Of a stretch of DNA of 29,414 nucleotides, positions 1 through 8,068 are shown one piece after another. The DNA is from Clostridiales bacterium. Its GTDB lineage: Bacteria > Bacillota > Clostridia > Oscillospirales > CAG-382. The DNA lies in contig QAKH01000008.1 of assembly GCA_003343885.1 (NCBI GenBank), forward strand, positions 1 to 29,414, written 5' to 3'. The first letter of the stretch is position 1. Every line of letters starts with the position of its first letter. The translations under genes and the position numbers were made by a program. A model generated the notes under the pieces. The model worked only from the letters and a program-made list of their open reading frames with translations. It did not search any database and was not told where the DNA came from.

Positions 1-96
1 TCTGAGTTTTCGTGCTTTCGTTTATGGCACGAAAACGGGCACGGTTTCGCGGAAGATGAAACTTGTTATTTTCACTTGCTTGTCCGCGAAACTGCA

Positions 97-140
97 GCGG
101 CGCTTCGCCGCCCGCGAAAGTTGGAGCGGCGCTTCGCCGC
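97..140. repeat. Two copies of a 15-nt GC palindrome
   Basis: GCGGCGCTTCGCCGC occurs at 97-111 and again at 126-140, each forming a 6-bp stem with a CTT loop. The second copy is preceded by the motif CGAAAGTTGGA. Degenerate relatives of that unit follow at about 264-288 (CGAAAATTGGCGCAGCACTT) and 320-341 (CGTAAATTGGAGCGGCGTTT). This looks like a family of small dispersed intergenic palindromes; it is not CRISPR, since the units are irregular and degenerate. Confidence 0.55.
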
Positions 141-189
141 CGCACGAATGAAATGAGTGGGATATTTGGCGGCAAAACATTATTTTTCC

Positions 190-212
190 CACGCTTTTTT
201 CCAAAAAGCGTG
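190..212. repeat. Perfect 10-bp inverted repeat
   Basis: CACGCTTTTT (190-199) pairs with AAAAAGCGTG (203-212) around a TCC loop. It is followed at once by a second GC-rich hairpin (TGGGGC-AGA-GCCCCA). Neither is followed by a clear T run on the + strand, so I call this a structured intergenic repeat and not a terminator. Confidence 0.5.
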
Positions 213-445
213 CGGGGTTTGGGGCAGAGCCCCATAAATCTCCCGTAAAAATTACTCGCACACGAAAATTGGCGCAGCACTTTGCTGCTTGGGCAGAGCT
301 CGATAGATCCCTCGTCCTCGTAAATTGGAGCGGCGTTTAGTCCGTCTTTTTAGTCACTGTGAAATTACAAAAAAGTCTTTTTGTATAAAAAGCTCCTTTC
401 AGGTAAAAATATCAACGAACATATAAAGAAAGGAAAGATGACACA

Positions 446-1807
446 ATGACATTAAAATCAAAAAAATTTATTTCCGCGCTTGTTTGCATGCTTTTGCTGT
501 CGGCTGTATGTCTTGCCGCCGGAGAAGTTCTCTTAAGTCCTGCTCTTGACCACATAAAAGAGCAAATTAACCTTAAAAAATGCGGCGTCGCAAACACAGA
601 CGTAACCTTTGACACCGGTGATTTCGACGGTGTTTTATGCAATGAAGCCGAATTTATCAGAATTGACAGTCTTCCCTCTGCTTCGGTCGGCACTCTTATG
701 CTCGGTGCTTCCGTACTCAGCGAAAATCAGCTTGTCGCACGCAAGGATTTTGACAAAATAGTTCTTGTACCCAACGAAAACACGACCGGATGTGCCGAAT
801 TTGAATTTTCAAACGCTTCGCCCAAGCAGAGCGAAACACAGGTTTTGTGTACAGTAAATATTCTCGATGAATTAAATCTTGCACCCCAGGTCGGTGAACA
901 GACAGTAAGCACTTCCCGTGACATTTCAGCATTTACTTTCCTCAAAGCCGCTGATCCTGAAAACGACAACATGATTTTCGAGGTCGTGTCTTATCCTGCG
1001 AACGGCACTATCACAATTTCAGATGATTCCAGCGGATATTTCTGTTACACTCCCAAAGCCGGATTTACAGGAACAGACTGTTTCAGCTACACGGCAAGCG
1101 ACGTATACGGCAACAAGAGTGATGTCGCAGAAGTAAATGTAATTGTTTCAAAGCCCGGAACCAACACGTATTATGATGATATGCAAGACCACTGGGCTCA
1201 CAGCGCCGCCGTAGACATTTCAGCCATGGGACTTATGAACGGAGCGTTGGACGCAGAAACCGGTGCGTATAACTTTTATCCCGACGAGCAGGTAAGCCGA
1301 GGCGACTTCTTGGCTATGGCGCTTATTTGTGCCGGCAAAGAAAGTCAAATTGAGTTTGTTGACAAAACCTCTTTTGACGACGACGAGCTTATCCCGGTAA
1401 ATATCAAAAGCTATGTTGAATACGCAAGAACAAACGGCATAGTAAACGGATATACTCTTGACAACGGACAGACCGTCTTTGCAAGTTCCGATCCGATAAG
1501 CCGTGCGGAAGCCGCCGTTATTGTCGACAGAATACTTTCACTTCCCGACAACGATACAGTAATCACAGGTCAATTTGATGACTGCGCAAGCGTTGAGTCC
1601 TGGGCAGGACAGGCGCTTGCCAATCTGAACGCTATCGGAATATTCAAGGGCAACGGCTACGGCGAGATGCTTCCCGACAACAATGTCACCCGTGCGGAAA
1701 CTGCCGAAATTCTTTGCAGTATTTGCGATTATTCTACCGAAACCGTTTCGTCCGCTCAAAAAAGCAAGCCGAATATTTTGAATCTTTTCGGACTTCTCGG
1801 AGATTAA
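446..1807 (+). CDS. Secreted cadherin/Ig-like protein with three SLH domains
   Basis: The 453-residue product is a predicted cell-surface protein. Residues 1-25 form a signal peptide (KSKK basic end, then a hydrophobic run ending in AAG). Residues about 50-140 look like a degenerate Ig/cadherin-like beta domain. Residues 148-236 match the bacterial cadherin-like fold (AADPENDN, then YTPKAGFTGTDCFSYTASD). Three S-layer-homology modules follow at about 242-297, 303-365 and 376-430, with the usual HWA / SRGDFLAMAL and SRAEAAVIV / TRAETAEIL patterns. SLH triplets bind pyruvylated secondary cell-wall polymers, so the protein is probably wall-anchored by its C-terminus. The ATG is preceded by AAGGAAAG with 8-nt spacing. 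The gene is monocistronic, with a terminator about 80 nt downstream. The ligand or partner of the Ig-like part is unknown. Confidence 0.88.
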   Translation: MTLKSKKFISALVCMLLLSAVCLAAGEVLLSPALDHIKEQINLKKCGVANTDVTFDTGDFDGVLCNEAEFIRIDSLPSASVGTLMLGASVLSENQLVARKDFDKIVLVPNENTTGCAEFEFSNASPKQSETQVLCTVNILDELNLAPQVGEQTVSTSRDISAFTFLKAADPENDNMIFEVVSYPANGTITISDDSSGYFCYTPKAGFTGTDCFSYTASDVYGNKSDVAEVNVIVSKPGTNTYYDDMQDHWAHSAAVDISAMGLMNGALDAETGAYNFYPDEQVSRGDFLAMALICAGKESQIEFVDKTSFDDDELIPVNIKSYVEYARTNGIVNGYTLDNGQTVFASSDPISRAEAAVIVDRILSLPDNDTVITGQFDDCASVESWAGQALANLNAIGIFKGNGYGEMLPDNNVTRAETAEILCSICDYSTETVSSAQKSKPNILNLFGLLGD

Positions 1808-1888
1808 TAAAAAATATTCTCACAGATTGTCCCTTGGCCCGACCAGCTCCTTGCACATTTTTTTAAAAAACAGTCAAAAAATAATATT

Positions 1889-1931
1889 GCCGCCGGATAA
1901 CAGTACACACGCATATCCGGCGGCTTTTTTA
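1889..1931 (+). terminator. Intrinsic terminator after the SLH gene
   Basis: An 11-bp perfect stem (GCCGCCGGATA at 1889-1899 with TATCCGGCGGC at 1914-1924) is followed by seven T residues. It lies 82 nt after the SLH gene stop codon. Confidence 0.88.
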
Positions 1932-2051
1932 TTTGATTTTGTCTTAGTTTACACTATGCAGGTTTATAGATACAGACACATATTTGCGCTTTCCCTGTTT
2001 ACACAGCAATCAGCGCATTAAAATGCTTGTGAAGATTAAACAAAACAGCTG

Positions 2052-3335
2052 TTAAAATATTTTTTCCACTCTGCTGCCACGGTCGTTGTTCTGTTCGGAC
2101 TGATATTTTGAAAATTCGCCTTTTCCGTAGTTCCTGCCGCCGAGCCTTACAAGATATGTATCCTCGTCCTTATAGTAGACGTTGTTTTCAAAACGGAGCT
2201 GTTTTTCAGCCTCCGGATCTATGGTGGAATAAACCGCCGCGCCGTAAGGAGCGTCGTGGAACACGTTGTTTCTTACGGTAATACAGCCGTTCTCAGTCGG
2301 AGCGTATATTCTCCATATGAACAGATGATGTCCCATCGGCTGAGGCCAGAGTTCAGATTTTCTTGGAGGCGTTTCGCCCTGGAGAGAAAATCCTCTTCCG
2401 GCGCCTATGCAGACATTTCCGTCAAAATGCGTGTCGAGCGCTATTCTGTCGCGAAGCTCATACGCTGCCATGCCGTAATTTTTGAATATGTTGCCGACTA
2501 TGTTTATTCTTAAGCACGGGTTTTCGTTTATAAAGCCCTGATGTGTGGTACATGAGTCATATACCTGATCAAAGTAGCAGTTCTCAAGCGTGAAGTCCTC
2601 GCCGTACTCCCATATTTCCATGCCGTTGCCAAATCTTATTCTTTGAATTCTGTCCCAGACGCATCCGCCTATAAAGCGGAATTCACAGTTCTTTATGGTT
2701 ACGTCCTTTACGAACGACTGCCCGTATGCGTGTACGCCGCTGTATTTACAGCTCATATTGTTTATCGTTACGTGTTTTTTTGCCGCAAGCAGGCAGCGGT
2801 GTCCGAACACTGCGCACTCTATGTCATCGTAATACTCACCCGGATTCTTTTCGGAGTAAATATACAGAACTTTGGGTTTATCTGCCAAGTAGTCGGGAAT
2901 TGTTCTTCCGGGGCAGTCAAAGCCCATATGAGTATAATGCCACTTGCCCTGCGCGTCAAGGTCAGTATACTCCCAGGCAAGCACGCCGCAGGCTTCTCCG
3001 CCGTTAAATATCAGGTTGCAGACGTCGTTCGGGAACGAACCATCCCACTGCCAGATGTTTTTGTCGGCCGTCTGCTTCCAGAGCGACTTATCCGAGATAT
3101 TCACCGAGCCTAAAAATTCCGGCTTGTTACCCTCGCCGTACATATCCCAGGTTATGCGAGCGTTTTCCTCGCCGTCCGGAGAAGCGAGACAGTCCCTGAA
3201 ATTGCTGCCCGCCTTAATAAGAACCGTATCACCTGGTTTTATATCAAGACCGCGATAGTGATTTTTAGGAGTTTTTTCCGAGAGTCCGTCGTTTTCTTGC
3301 TTTCCGCAAACGGAATCGACGTAATATATAGCCAT
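2052..3335 (-). CDS. Right-handed parallel beta-helix repeat protein
   Basis: The 427-residue product begins with the strand typical of this superfamily (MAIYYVDSVCGKQENDG; compare the yYVD...G.D pattern), followed by PGDTVLIKAG. From about residue 185 to 390 it shows successive beta-helix rungs with Asn-rich turns (HVTINNMSCKYSGVHAYG, VTIKNCEFRFIGG, FTLENCYFDQV, ITVRNNVFHDAP, LRFENNVYY). Such proteins are often polysaccharide lyases, glycosidases or adhesins, but I see no motif that decides between them. There is no signal peptide, which is unexpected for an extracellular enzyme. The ATG has a strong AAGGAAAGGAAG upstream. A promoter is visible at 3438-3466, giving a leader of about 96 nt; the gene seems to be its own unit. 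Confidence 0.8.
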   Translation of the reverse strand: MAIYYVDSVCGKQENDGLSEKTPKNHYRGLDIKPGDTVLIKAGSNFRDCLASPDGEENARITWDMYGEGNKPEFLGSVNISDKSLWKQTADKNIWQWDGSFPNDVCNLIFNGGEACGVLAWEYTDLDAQGKWHYTHMGFDCPGRTIPDYLADKPKVLYIYSEKNPGEYYDDIECAVFGHRCLLAAKKHVTINNMSCKYSGVHAYGQSFVKDVTIKNCEFRFIGGCVWDRIQRIRFGNGMEIWEYGEDFTLENCYFDQVYDSCTTHQGFINENPCLRINIVGNIFKNYGMAAYELRDRIALDTHFDGNVCIGAGRGFSLQGETPPRKSELWPQPMGHHLFIWRIYAPTENGCITVRNNVFHDAPYGAAVYSTIDPEAEKQLRFENNVYYKDEDTYLVRLGGRNYGKGEFSKYQSEQNNDRGSRVEKIF

Positions 3336-3437
3336 AATATCTTCCTTTCCTTTCTCAAGGGAGTTATTTGTCTTGAACGCCTTACTTTAAAGTCATTACC
3401 TTTTCTTTCGCTCGGCGTATTCTTTCCCTTTACAGGT

Positions 3438-3466
3438 ATTGTACCATGTATGTTTCTTTTTGGCAA
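3438..3466 (-). promoter_or_regulatory. Promoter for the beta-helix gene
   Basis: On the reverse strand TTGCCA (3466-3461) and TACAAT (3443-3438) are separated by exactly 17 nt, a good sigma-A-type match. It sits just after the upstream terminator at 3488-3518 and about 100 nt before the beta-helix start codon. Confidence 0.7.
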
Positions 3467-3487
3467 CCATATTTTTACGTATTACGC

Positions 3488-3518
3488 AAAAAATGCACTC
3501 CGATAAATTCGGAGTGCA
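3488..3518 (-). terminator. Reverse-strand intrinsic terminator
   Basis: A 10-bp perfect stem (TGCACTCCGA at 3494-3503 with TCGGAGTGCA at 3509-3518) is followed on the reverse strand by a T-rich run. It ends the transcript coming from the epimerase and remnant genes and insulates the beta-helix promoter. Confidence 0.82.
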
Positions 3519-3609
3519 ATAGGGGCGCATTTTGCAAAATAAAGTTTGAACAGGTCTCACACGCTTTCCTCCTGTAAGACAACGGAAAATCCGGACTCAA
3601 CGCACCGGA

Positions 3610-3984
3610 CTATGAAGCCTGTTCGGATATACCCAAAACGCTGTACAAAAATCCGACAGCTTCGTCCAAATCAAGACCGTTATGGCCTTTATCCGGTTCA
3701 AAGTGGAGAATTACTTCCATGTCGTGATTCTCTCCGATTCTACGCATGTTCTCGGCAGACTTTAAAAACGGAACAAGCCGAGTCGCGTTGTCGGCATGGG
3801 AGCATAAATTTACATGAAGATATATTTTGGGGACGTAATTCTGTTTTTCGAACGCAGCCTCCGCACTGAAACGCTCGGGATACTTTAATGCGTCTCCGAT
3901 GTTGTCAAAACTGAAGGTTATAACAGAGTCAAGAGCATCCTTGAAAATCCGGTTCCTTACATCAAGCAGGGCATTATCAGCCAC
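3610..3984 (-). pseudogene. C-terminal fragment resembling an alpha/beta hydrolase
   Basis: This 124-residue frame starts at a GTG that overlaps the stop of the upstream fragment by 8 nt; a TAA stop lies just before it in the same frame. Its second half reads like the end of an alpha/beta-hydrolase or prolyl-oligopeptidase-type domain: KIYLHVNLCSHADNATRLVP (position of the family's liHG..D..Vp loop with the acid residue), a helix, a strand (MEVILHFEP) and DKGHN, where the catalytic His would sit. The nucleophile elbow and the whole N-terminal half are missing, so activity is unlikely. I read it as the 3' remnant of a deleted gene. Assignment to the hydrolase fold is moderate; a small intact unknown protein cannot be excluded. 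Confidence 0.45.
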
Positions 3985-4330
3985 AACCTTCTTTTATATA
4001 CGAAGCAAAATAAGACGGCGCGTTATGGTTGCAGGCGATAACGCAGTCGTACTTTTCATTTATCAATTTGTTGAATTTCAAAGGATTTGCGAGCAAGTCA
4101 TAGTAATTTGCCAAGGCGGATTCTTCGTCAAAATTTTGAGCCGTATAATCTATAAGAGAGTCGAGAATTTTTATATTTTCGTTAAAAATTGTGCTCTCGG
4201 CCTTCTTGAACAAGGGCAAAACGCTTATATCATAAACCCTTGCGTCCATGCGGTTAAGCACGTCGGCAAGGGATTTTTCGGTACCGTACCCGTATGAGAT
4301 ACTCCACGTAATGAATAGTAATTTTTTCAC
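3977..4330 (-). pseudogene. Truncated glycosyltransferase (N-terminal part)
   Basis: The start is a GTG preceded by GGGGTGAT; a further upstream ATG at 4396 is less likely. The 117 residues begin KKLLFITWSISYGYGTEKSL, the first strand and donor-side loop of a GT-B (GT4-like) glycosyltransferase, and continue through about one Rossmann half (VYDISVLPLF, KYDCVIACNHNAPSYFASYI). Full enzymes of this type have about 350-400 residues, so the nucleotide-sugar-binding C-terminal domain is absent. The frame runs into a stop immediately overlapping the hydrolase-like fragment, which suggests that a deletion joined the head of one gene to the tail of another. It lies downstream of the 2-epimerase, fitting a reduced polysaccharide locus. 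Confidence 0.55.
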
Positions 4331-4455
4331 TGTATCACCCCGAAAGCAGTATATGAAAACTCTTTCGTCAAGGTTCCGGTAAATTTTCGCTATCATTCGT
4401 GCAGCGGTTAAAACTGTATAACACGTTTTTATGCTATAATGCTAAATACCACAAT

Positions 4456-5571
4456 CTATTCGATGATATTCTTTCCGCACAAAACATCGGCGATTCTGCG
4501 GCAGGCATGACCGTCGCCGTAAGGATTGGAGGCTTTTGACATTTTTTCATACGCACTCTTGTCGGTGAGCAGTTCCAAAAAGCTTTCGTAAATTGTCGTT
4601 TCTTGAGTACCGACAAGCTTCAGCGTTCCGGCTTTTATGCCCTCCGGGCGTTCTGTCGTATCACGCATTACAAGCACCGGCTTTCCGAGTGACGGAGCCT
4701 CCTCCTGGATTCCTCCGCTGTCCGTGAGAATAAGGTAGCTGCGTGCCAAAAAGTTATGAAAGTCCATTACGTCAAGCGGTTCTATTATCCTTATTCTTTC
4801 GCATCCGCCAAGCTCGGCGTCCGCCGCGGCGCGTACTGCCGGATTCATGTGTATCGGATAAACCGCCTTTACGTCCTCGTGTTGGTCAATAATACGGCGT
4901 ATAGCTCTGAACATATGGTGCATCGGTTCCCCGAGATTTTCCCTGCGGTGCGCCGTAATAACTATAAGCCGGCTTCCCTCCGCCCACTCAAGAACCGGAT
5001 GCGTGTAGTCCTCTCTGACTGTTGTAGCAAGTGCGTCAATAGCCGTATTTCCCGTGACATATATGCTGTTTTCGCTTTTGCCTTCGTTTAAAAGGTTTTG
5101 TTTGGCAAGCTCCGTCGGCGCAAAATTGTACTTTGCTATAATGCCCACTGCCTGACGGTTGAACTCCTCGGGATACGGCGAGTAAATATTATAAGTTCGT
5201 AAACCCGCTTCTACATGTCCCACCGGTATTTGCATGTAAAAACAAGCAAGCGCCGTCACAAACGTGGTGGACGTATCTCCGTGCACCAATACCACGTCCG
5301 GCTTTTCTTTATCAAGGACATCACGTATGCGCTCAAGTATTCCCACTGTCACGTCAAACAACGTCTGCTGCTGTTTCATTATGGATAAGTCGTAATCCGG
5401 CACCACCGAAAAAGCATGCAGTACGCTGTCGAGCATCTGTCTGTGCTGTCCTGTTACGCACACCTTTGTTTCAAGCTCGCTGCGCTTCTTAAGCTCCTTT
5501 ACAAGCGGACACATCTTTATCGCTTCCGGGCGTGTTCCGAATACCAGCATGACTTTTTTTATGTTACCCAT
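4456..5571 (-). CDS. wecB/mnaA: UDP-N-acetylglucosamine 2-epimerase (non-hydrolysing)
   Basis: The enzyme interconverts UDP-GlcNAc and UDP-ManNAc, supplying ManNAc for wall teichoic acid linkage units and other surface polymers. The 371-residue length is normal. Family motifs are in place: GTRPE (12-16), HGDT (97-100), EAGLRT (121-126), AHRREN (207-212), DSGGIQEE (284-291) and TERPEG (306-311). I chose the ATG at 5571, which has AAGGAG seven nt upstream; an in-frame ATG 11 codons further up lacks a comparable site. A truncated glycosyltransferase follows downstream on the same strand, so the gene may once have belonged to a longer polysaccharide operon. The symbol follows the family; both names are in use. 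Confidence 0.95.
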   Translation of the reverse strand: MGNIKKVMLVFGTRPEAIKMCPLVKELKKRSELETKVCVTGQHRQMLDSVLHAFSVVPDYDLSIMKQQQTLFDVTVGILERIRDVLDKEKPDVVLVHGDTSTTFVTALACFYMQIPVGHVEAGLRTYNIYSPYPEEFNRQAVGIIAKYNFAPTELAKQNLLNEGKSENSIYVTGNTAIDALATTVREDYTHPVLEWAEGSRLIVITAHRRENLGEPMHHMFRAIRRIIDQHEDVKAVYPIHMNPAVRAAADAELGGCERIRIIEPLDVMDFHNFLARSYLILTDSGGIQEEAPSLGKPVLVMRDTTERPEGIKAGTLKLVGTQETTIYESFLELLTDKSAYEKMSKASNPYGDGHACRRIADVLCGKNIIE

Positions 5572-5981
5572 GTTCTTTCTCCTTTTCGCGAACTCAGACG
5601 TCACAGTTCTTCAGGTCTGATTTTATGATTTTTTTATTTCTGATTTATCTGCAAAATTGATACGGCTTGTCCGTATGGCTGTTTTATAATATAATACACC
5701 CCGCACTTTAGGATTTATATAATTTATAATGTCTGTTTTGTTAACAATATTCATTATTAAACGTAATTAAATTCATTTTTAGAAAATAATTTGTAATAGA
5801 ATAAGTTTGTCTGAAATGTTATAATAAAAATGGTTAATTTATTAGTTTTCAATGATGTACAAGCTACATTGAACTGTGAGCTGTGAAGCTGTGGCTACCG
5901 CTTTATACACATAACAACAGCTCTTAAAATTCGCCTAATGTTGATTTTATATCAAATATCGGCATGTCATGGAGGTAATAT
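5572..5981. other. Divergent intergenic region, AT-rich
   Basis: The region separates the reverse-strand epimerase from the forward-strand metallo-hydrolase. It contains a small inverted repeat ATACGG-CTTGT-CCGTAT (5660-5676) and several TATAAT-like hexamers (for example around 5685-5697 and 5820-5825), but none has a matching -35 at 17 nt. I see no gene. Promoters for both flanking genes must lie here. Confidence 0.5.
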
Positions 5982-6818
5982 ATGAAGCTCAAATACTACG
6001 GAACGGCGGCGGCAGAAGGTTTTCCGGGAATTTTCTGTGAATGTGAGTACTGCAAGAGAGCAAGGTCTTTAGGCGGTAAAAACCTGAGGAGCCGCTCGCA
6101 GGCGCTTGTTGACGGAAAACTGCTTATTGATTTTCCGCCCGACACATTATACCATGTATACTCCTTCGGTCTTCCGCTTCACAAAATCAAAAATGTGATT
6201 ATTACCCACCGTCACGCCGATCACCTTTACGACAACGACTTTATTCAGCGCCGTGAAACGTACGCTTATTTTGACGGAGAAGAGTTTCCGCTATGCGTTT
6301 ACGGTTCTCAGCCGACTATCGATCAGATTTCCTCAAGACTGCAAAAAAGCGGAGCTGCCAAACAAAAGCGCTGGGAGCTTTTCGAGCTTGCGCCGTATGA
6401 GACGCGCCGCATAGGAGAGCACGACGTCACGCCGCTTAAGGCAAAACACGACTTTACCGTTTATCCGTACATTTACGACATATCCGACTCAAAAAAGCGC
6501 ATGCTTTACGGAAACGACACAGGCGTATTTCCGGACGAGACATGGGACTATCTTGAGAAAAAACGCCCGTTCTATGACCTTGTATCGCTTGACTGCACGG
6601 CAGGAATTATCGAGCACGACTATGACTGTCACATGAATCTCAGACAAGCATGTGAGGTACGTCTCAGAATGATAGACATGGGATGTGCCGGAAAAGACAG
6701 CATTTTTGTGGTTCACCACTTCTCCCACAACGGCGGAGCGGTATACGACGATTTTGCGCCGGTTGCCGCCGAAAAAGGCTTCCTTGTTTCATACGACGGT
6801 ATGGAGGTAGAGTTTTGA
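5982..6818 (+). CDS. PhnP-like metallo-beta-lactamase-fold hydrolase
   Basis: The 278-residue protein carries the zinc-binding HRHADH motif (H76, H78, D80, H81), further likely ligands in YGNDTG and VHHFSHNGG, and an N-terminal cysteine cluster C19-x-C21-xx-C24. That Cys cluster and the start KYYGTAAAEG resemble PhnP, the phosphoribosyl cyclic phosphodiesterase of phosphonate breakdown. Many relatives of this type occur in bacteria without a C-P lyase, and no phn genes are visible here, so the substrate is open; a cyclic phosphodiester is a reasonable guess. The ATG has GGAGGT eight nt upstream. The gene is monocistronic with a terminator at about 6943. Confidence 0.82.
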   Translation: MKLKYYGTAAAEGFPGIFCECEYCKRARSLGGKNLRSRSQALVDGKLLIDFPPDTLYHVYSFGLPLHKIKNVIITHRHADHLYDNDFIQRRETYAYFDGEEFPLCVYGSQPTIDQISSRLQKSGAAKQKRWELFELAPYETRRIGEHDVTPLKAKHDFTVYPYIYDISDSKKRMLYGNDTGVFPDETWDYLEKKRPFYDLVSLDCTAGIIEHDYDCHMNLRQACEVRLRMIDMGCAGKDSIFVVHHFSHNGGAVYDDFAPVAAEKGFLVSYDGMEVEF

Positions 6819-6942
6819 TTTTCTGACAATTATGTGTATGTAAATATGTAAAGTGCGTCACGCTCCTCGCTTTCGTACCGGCGAAAAGCAATATAATAGT
6901 ACATACCCACCAAGCAAAAAGCAATACAGCTAACCATAATAA

Positions 6943-6989
6943 AACCGAGAGGATTTGTCTATCCCCTCGGTTACTTTTTTCGTTTTTTT
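6943..6989 (+). terminator. Intrinsic terminator after the metallo-hydrolase
   Basis: AACCGAG (from 6943) pairs with CTCGGTT (ending 6972), extended by GGAT/ATCC with one mismatch, and is followed by two T tracts. It lies in the convergent gap before the aldo/keto reductase end. Confidence 0.78.
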
Positions 6990-7031
6990 GTTCTGATTTT
7001 GTTGACCTTGGCGCCTATGCTAAAGAATGAA

Positions 7032-7949
7032 CTAAGGCAACTTGTTTCCTGCGCTCTTATAGAGCTCGTACCACTCTTCCCTTGTGAGCGTAACATCAGC
7101 TGCGGCGGCGCACTGGGCGAGTCTGTCCGGATTTGTCGTTCCGGTTACGACCTGAATACCTGCGCTGTGTCGCAGTATCCATGCTATTGCAATGGTAGTC
7201 TTGCTGACAGAATAACGTGCGGCAATCTTTTCAAGCGACGCATTTAATTCCGGGAACTTCGGGTCGTCTATGAACACGCCCGAGAAAAATCCGTACTGCA
7301 GCGGCGACCACGCCTGCACCGTAATATCCTCATACCGGCAGAAATCAAGCACTCCGCCGTCACGGTTGACAGACGCGTCATTCTCCATGTTGACATTTAT
7401 TCCGCAGTCAATCATTCCGGAATTTGTAAGACTGAACTGGAGCTGGTTCACAACAAGCGGATCCGAAAGATATTTCTGAAGCAGACGTATCTGACCGGGG
7501 TTGTGGTTTGACACGCCGAAATACCTTACCTTGCCGGAAAGCTTCAAAATATCAAAAGCCTCCGCTACCTCCTCCGGCTCGCAAAGCGCGTCCGGACGGT
7601 GTATAAGCAGTACATCAAGATATTCCGTGCCGAGTCTTGACAAAATCCCGTCAACCGACTTAAGAATATGCTCTTTGGATGAATCATACATTCCGCTTGC
7701 TATGCCGCACTTCGACTGCAATATAAGCTTTTCTCTCATGTCTTCGTTCATTCCGACTGCCTTTGAAAATACTTCCTCACTCCTGCCGCCGCCGTATATG
7801 TCGGCATGATCAAAAAAGTTAAGTCCCTTTTCAAGCGCGGTTTTAACAAAGCATTCCGCCTCAGCCTTGCTCTTTCCGGCAATCCTCATGCAGCCTACCG
7901 CAATCGGCGGAATAACTATACCTGTTTTGCCAAGCTTCCGTTCTTTCAT
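7032..7949 (-). CDS. Aldo/keto reductase (YdhF-type)
   Basis: This is a NAD(P)H-dependent oxidoreductase of 305 residues with a TIM-barrel fold. The catalytic tetrad is visible: D47 and Y52 in FFDHADIYGGG, K80 in LQSKCGI and H117 in LLIHRPD. The start KERKLGKTGIVIPPIAVGCM and the C-terminal NADPH-binding part (TGTTNPDRLAQC) are typical. The arrangement is closest to the YdhF group, whose physiological substrates are mostly unknown. The ATG is preceded by GGAGTG with 8-nt spacing. It is separated by 120 nt from the nucleotidyltransferase gene upstream, a gap that holds a short tandem repeat, so it may have its own promoter. Confidence 0.9.
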   Translation of the reverse strand: MKERKLGKTGIVIPPIAVGCMRIAGKSKAEAECFVKTALEKGLNFFDHADIYGGGRSEEVFSKAVGMNEDMREKLILQSKCGIASGMYDSSKEHILKSVDGILSRLGTEYLDVLLIHRPDALCEPEEVAEAFDILKLSGKVRYFGVSNHNPGQIRLLQKYLSDPLVVNQLQFSLTNSGMIDCGINVNMENDASVNRDGGVLDFCRYEDITVQAWSPLQYGFFSGVFIDDPKFPELNASLEKIAARYSVSKTTIAIAWILRHSAGIQVVTGTTNPDRLAQCAAAADVTLTREEWYELYKSAGNKLP

Positions 7950-7988
7950 ATCGTCTGCACTCCTATATTAACGTCAAACAGTAATTGA

Positions 7989-8012
7989 CATACTGTCATA
8001 CTGTCATATTGT
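7989..8012. repeat. Three tandem 8-nt repeats upstream of the reductase
   Basis: CATACTGT, CATACTGT and CATATTGT follow one another directly, 40 nt before the aldo/keto reductase start codon. On the reverse strand this reads as ATGACAGT-like direct repeats. It may be an operator for the reductase or a simple slippage tract; the sequence alone does not decide. Confidence 0.5.
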
Positions 8013-8068
8013 TATACGTGAACTGTGCGAAAGCACTGTGAAATTGCGAAATAAAATCTCGCCTTGAG

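Larger units (their letters stand above)
1..445. other. Gene-free region rich in short GC palindromes
   Basis: I see no credible gene here; the open frames are short, lack good ribosome binding sites and cover palindromic sequence. The stretch holds two identical 15-nt palindromes (97-111 and 126-140), a 10-bp perfect stem (190-199 with 203-212), a GGGGC/GCCCC hairpin just after it, and GCAGCACTTTGCTGC at 274-288. The last part, roughly 340-445, is AT-rich and should hold the promoter of the SLH gene, but I found no convincing -35/-10 pair. Confidence 0.6.

Noticed and set aside
126..341. Possible CRISPR array in the left repeat region
   Set aside because: The repeats are short, degenerate and irregularly spaced, and lack unique spacers of constant length.
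1827..2021. A 64-codon forward ORF after the SLH gene
   Set aside because: It reads through the intrinsic terminator at 1889-1931, has no ribosome binding site and shows no domain-like sequence.
3516..3556. A second copy of the IS30 left end (GCGCATT...AAAAT...AAC)
   Set aside because: The resemblance to 29115-29140 is only a few short matches and breaks down on alignment; no transposase sequence is nearby.
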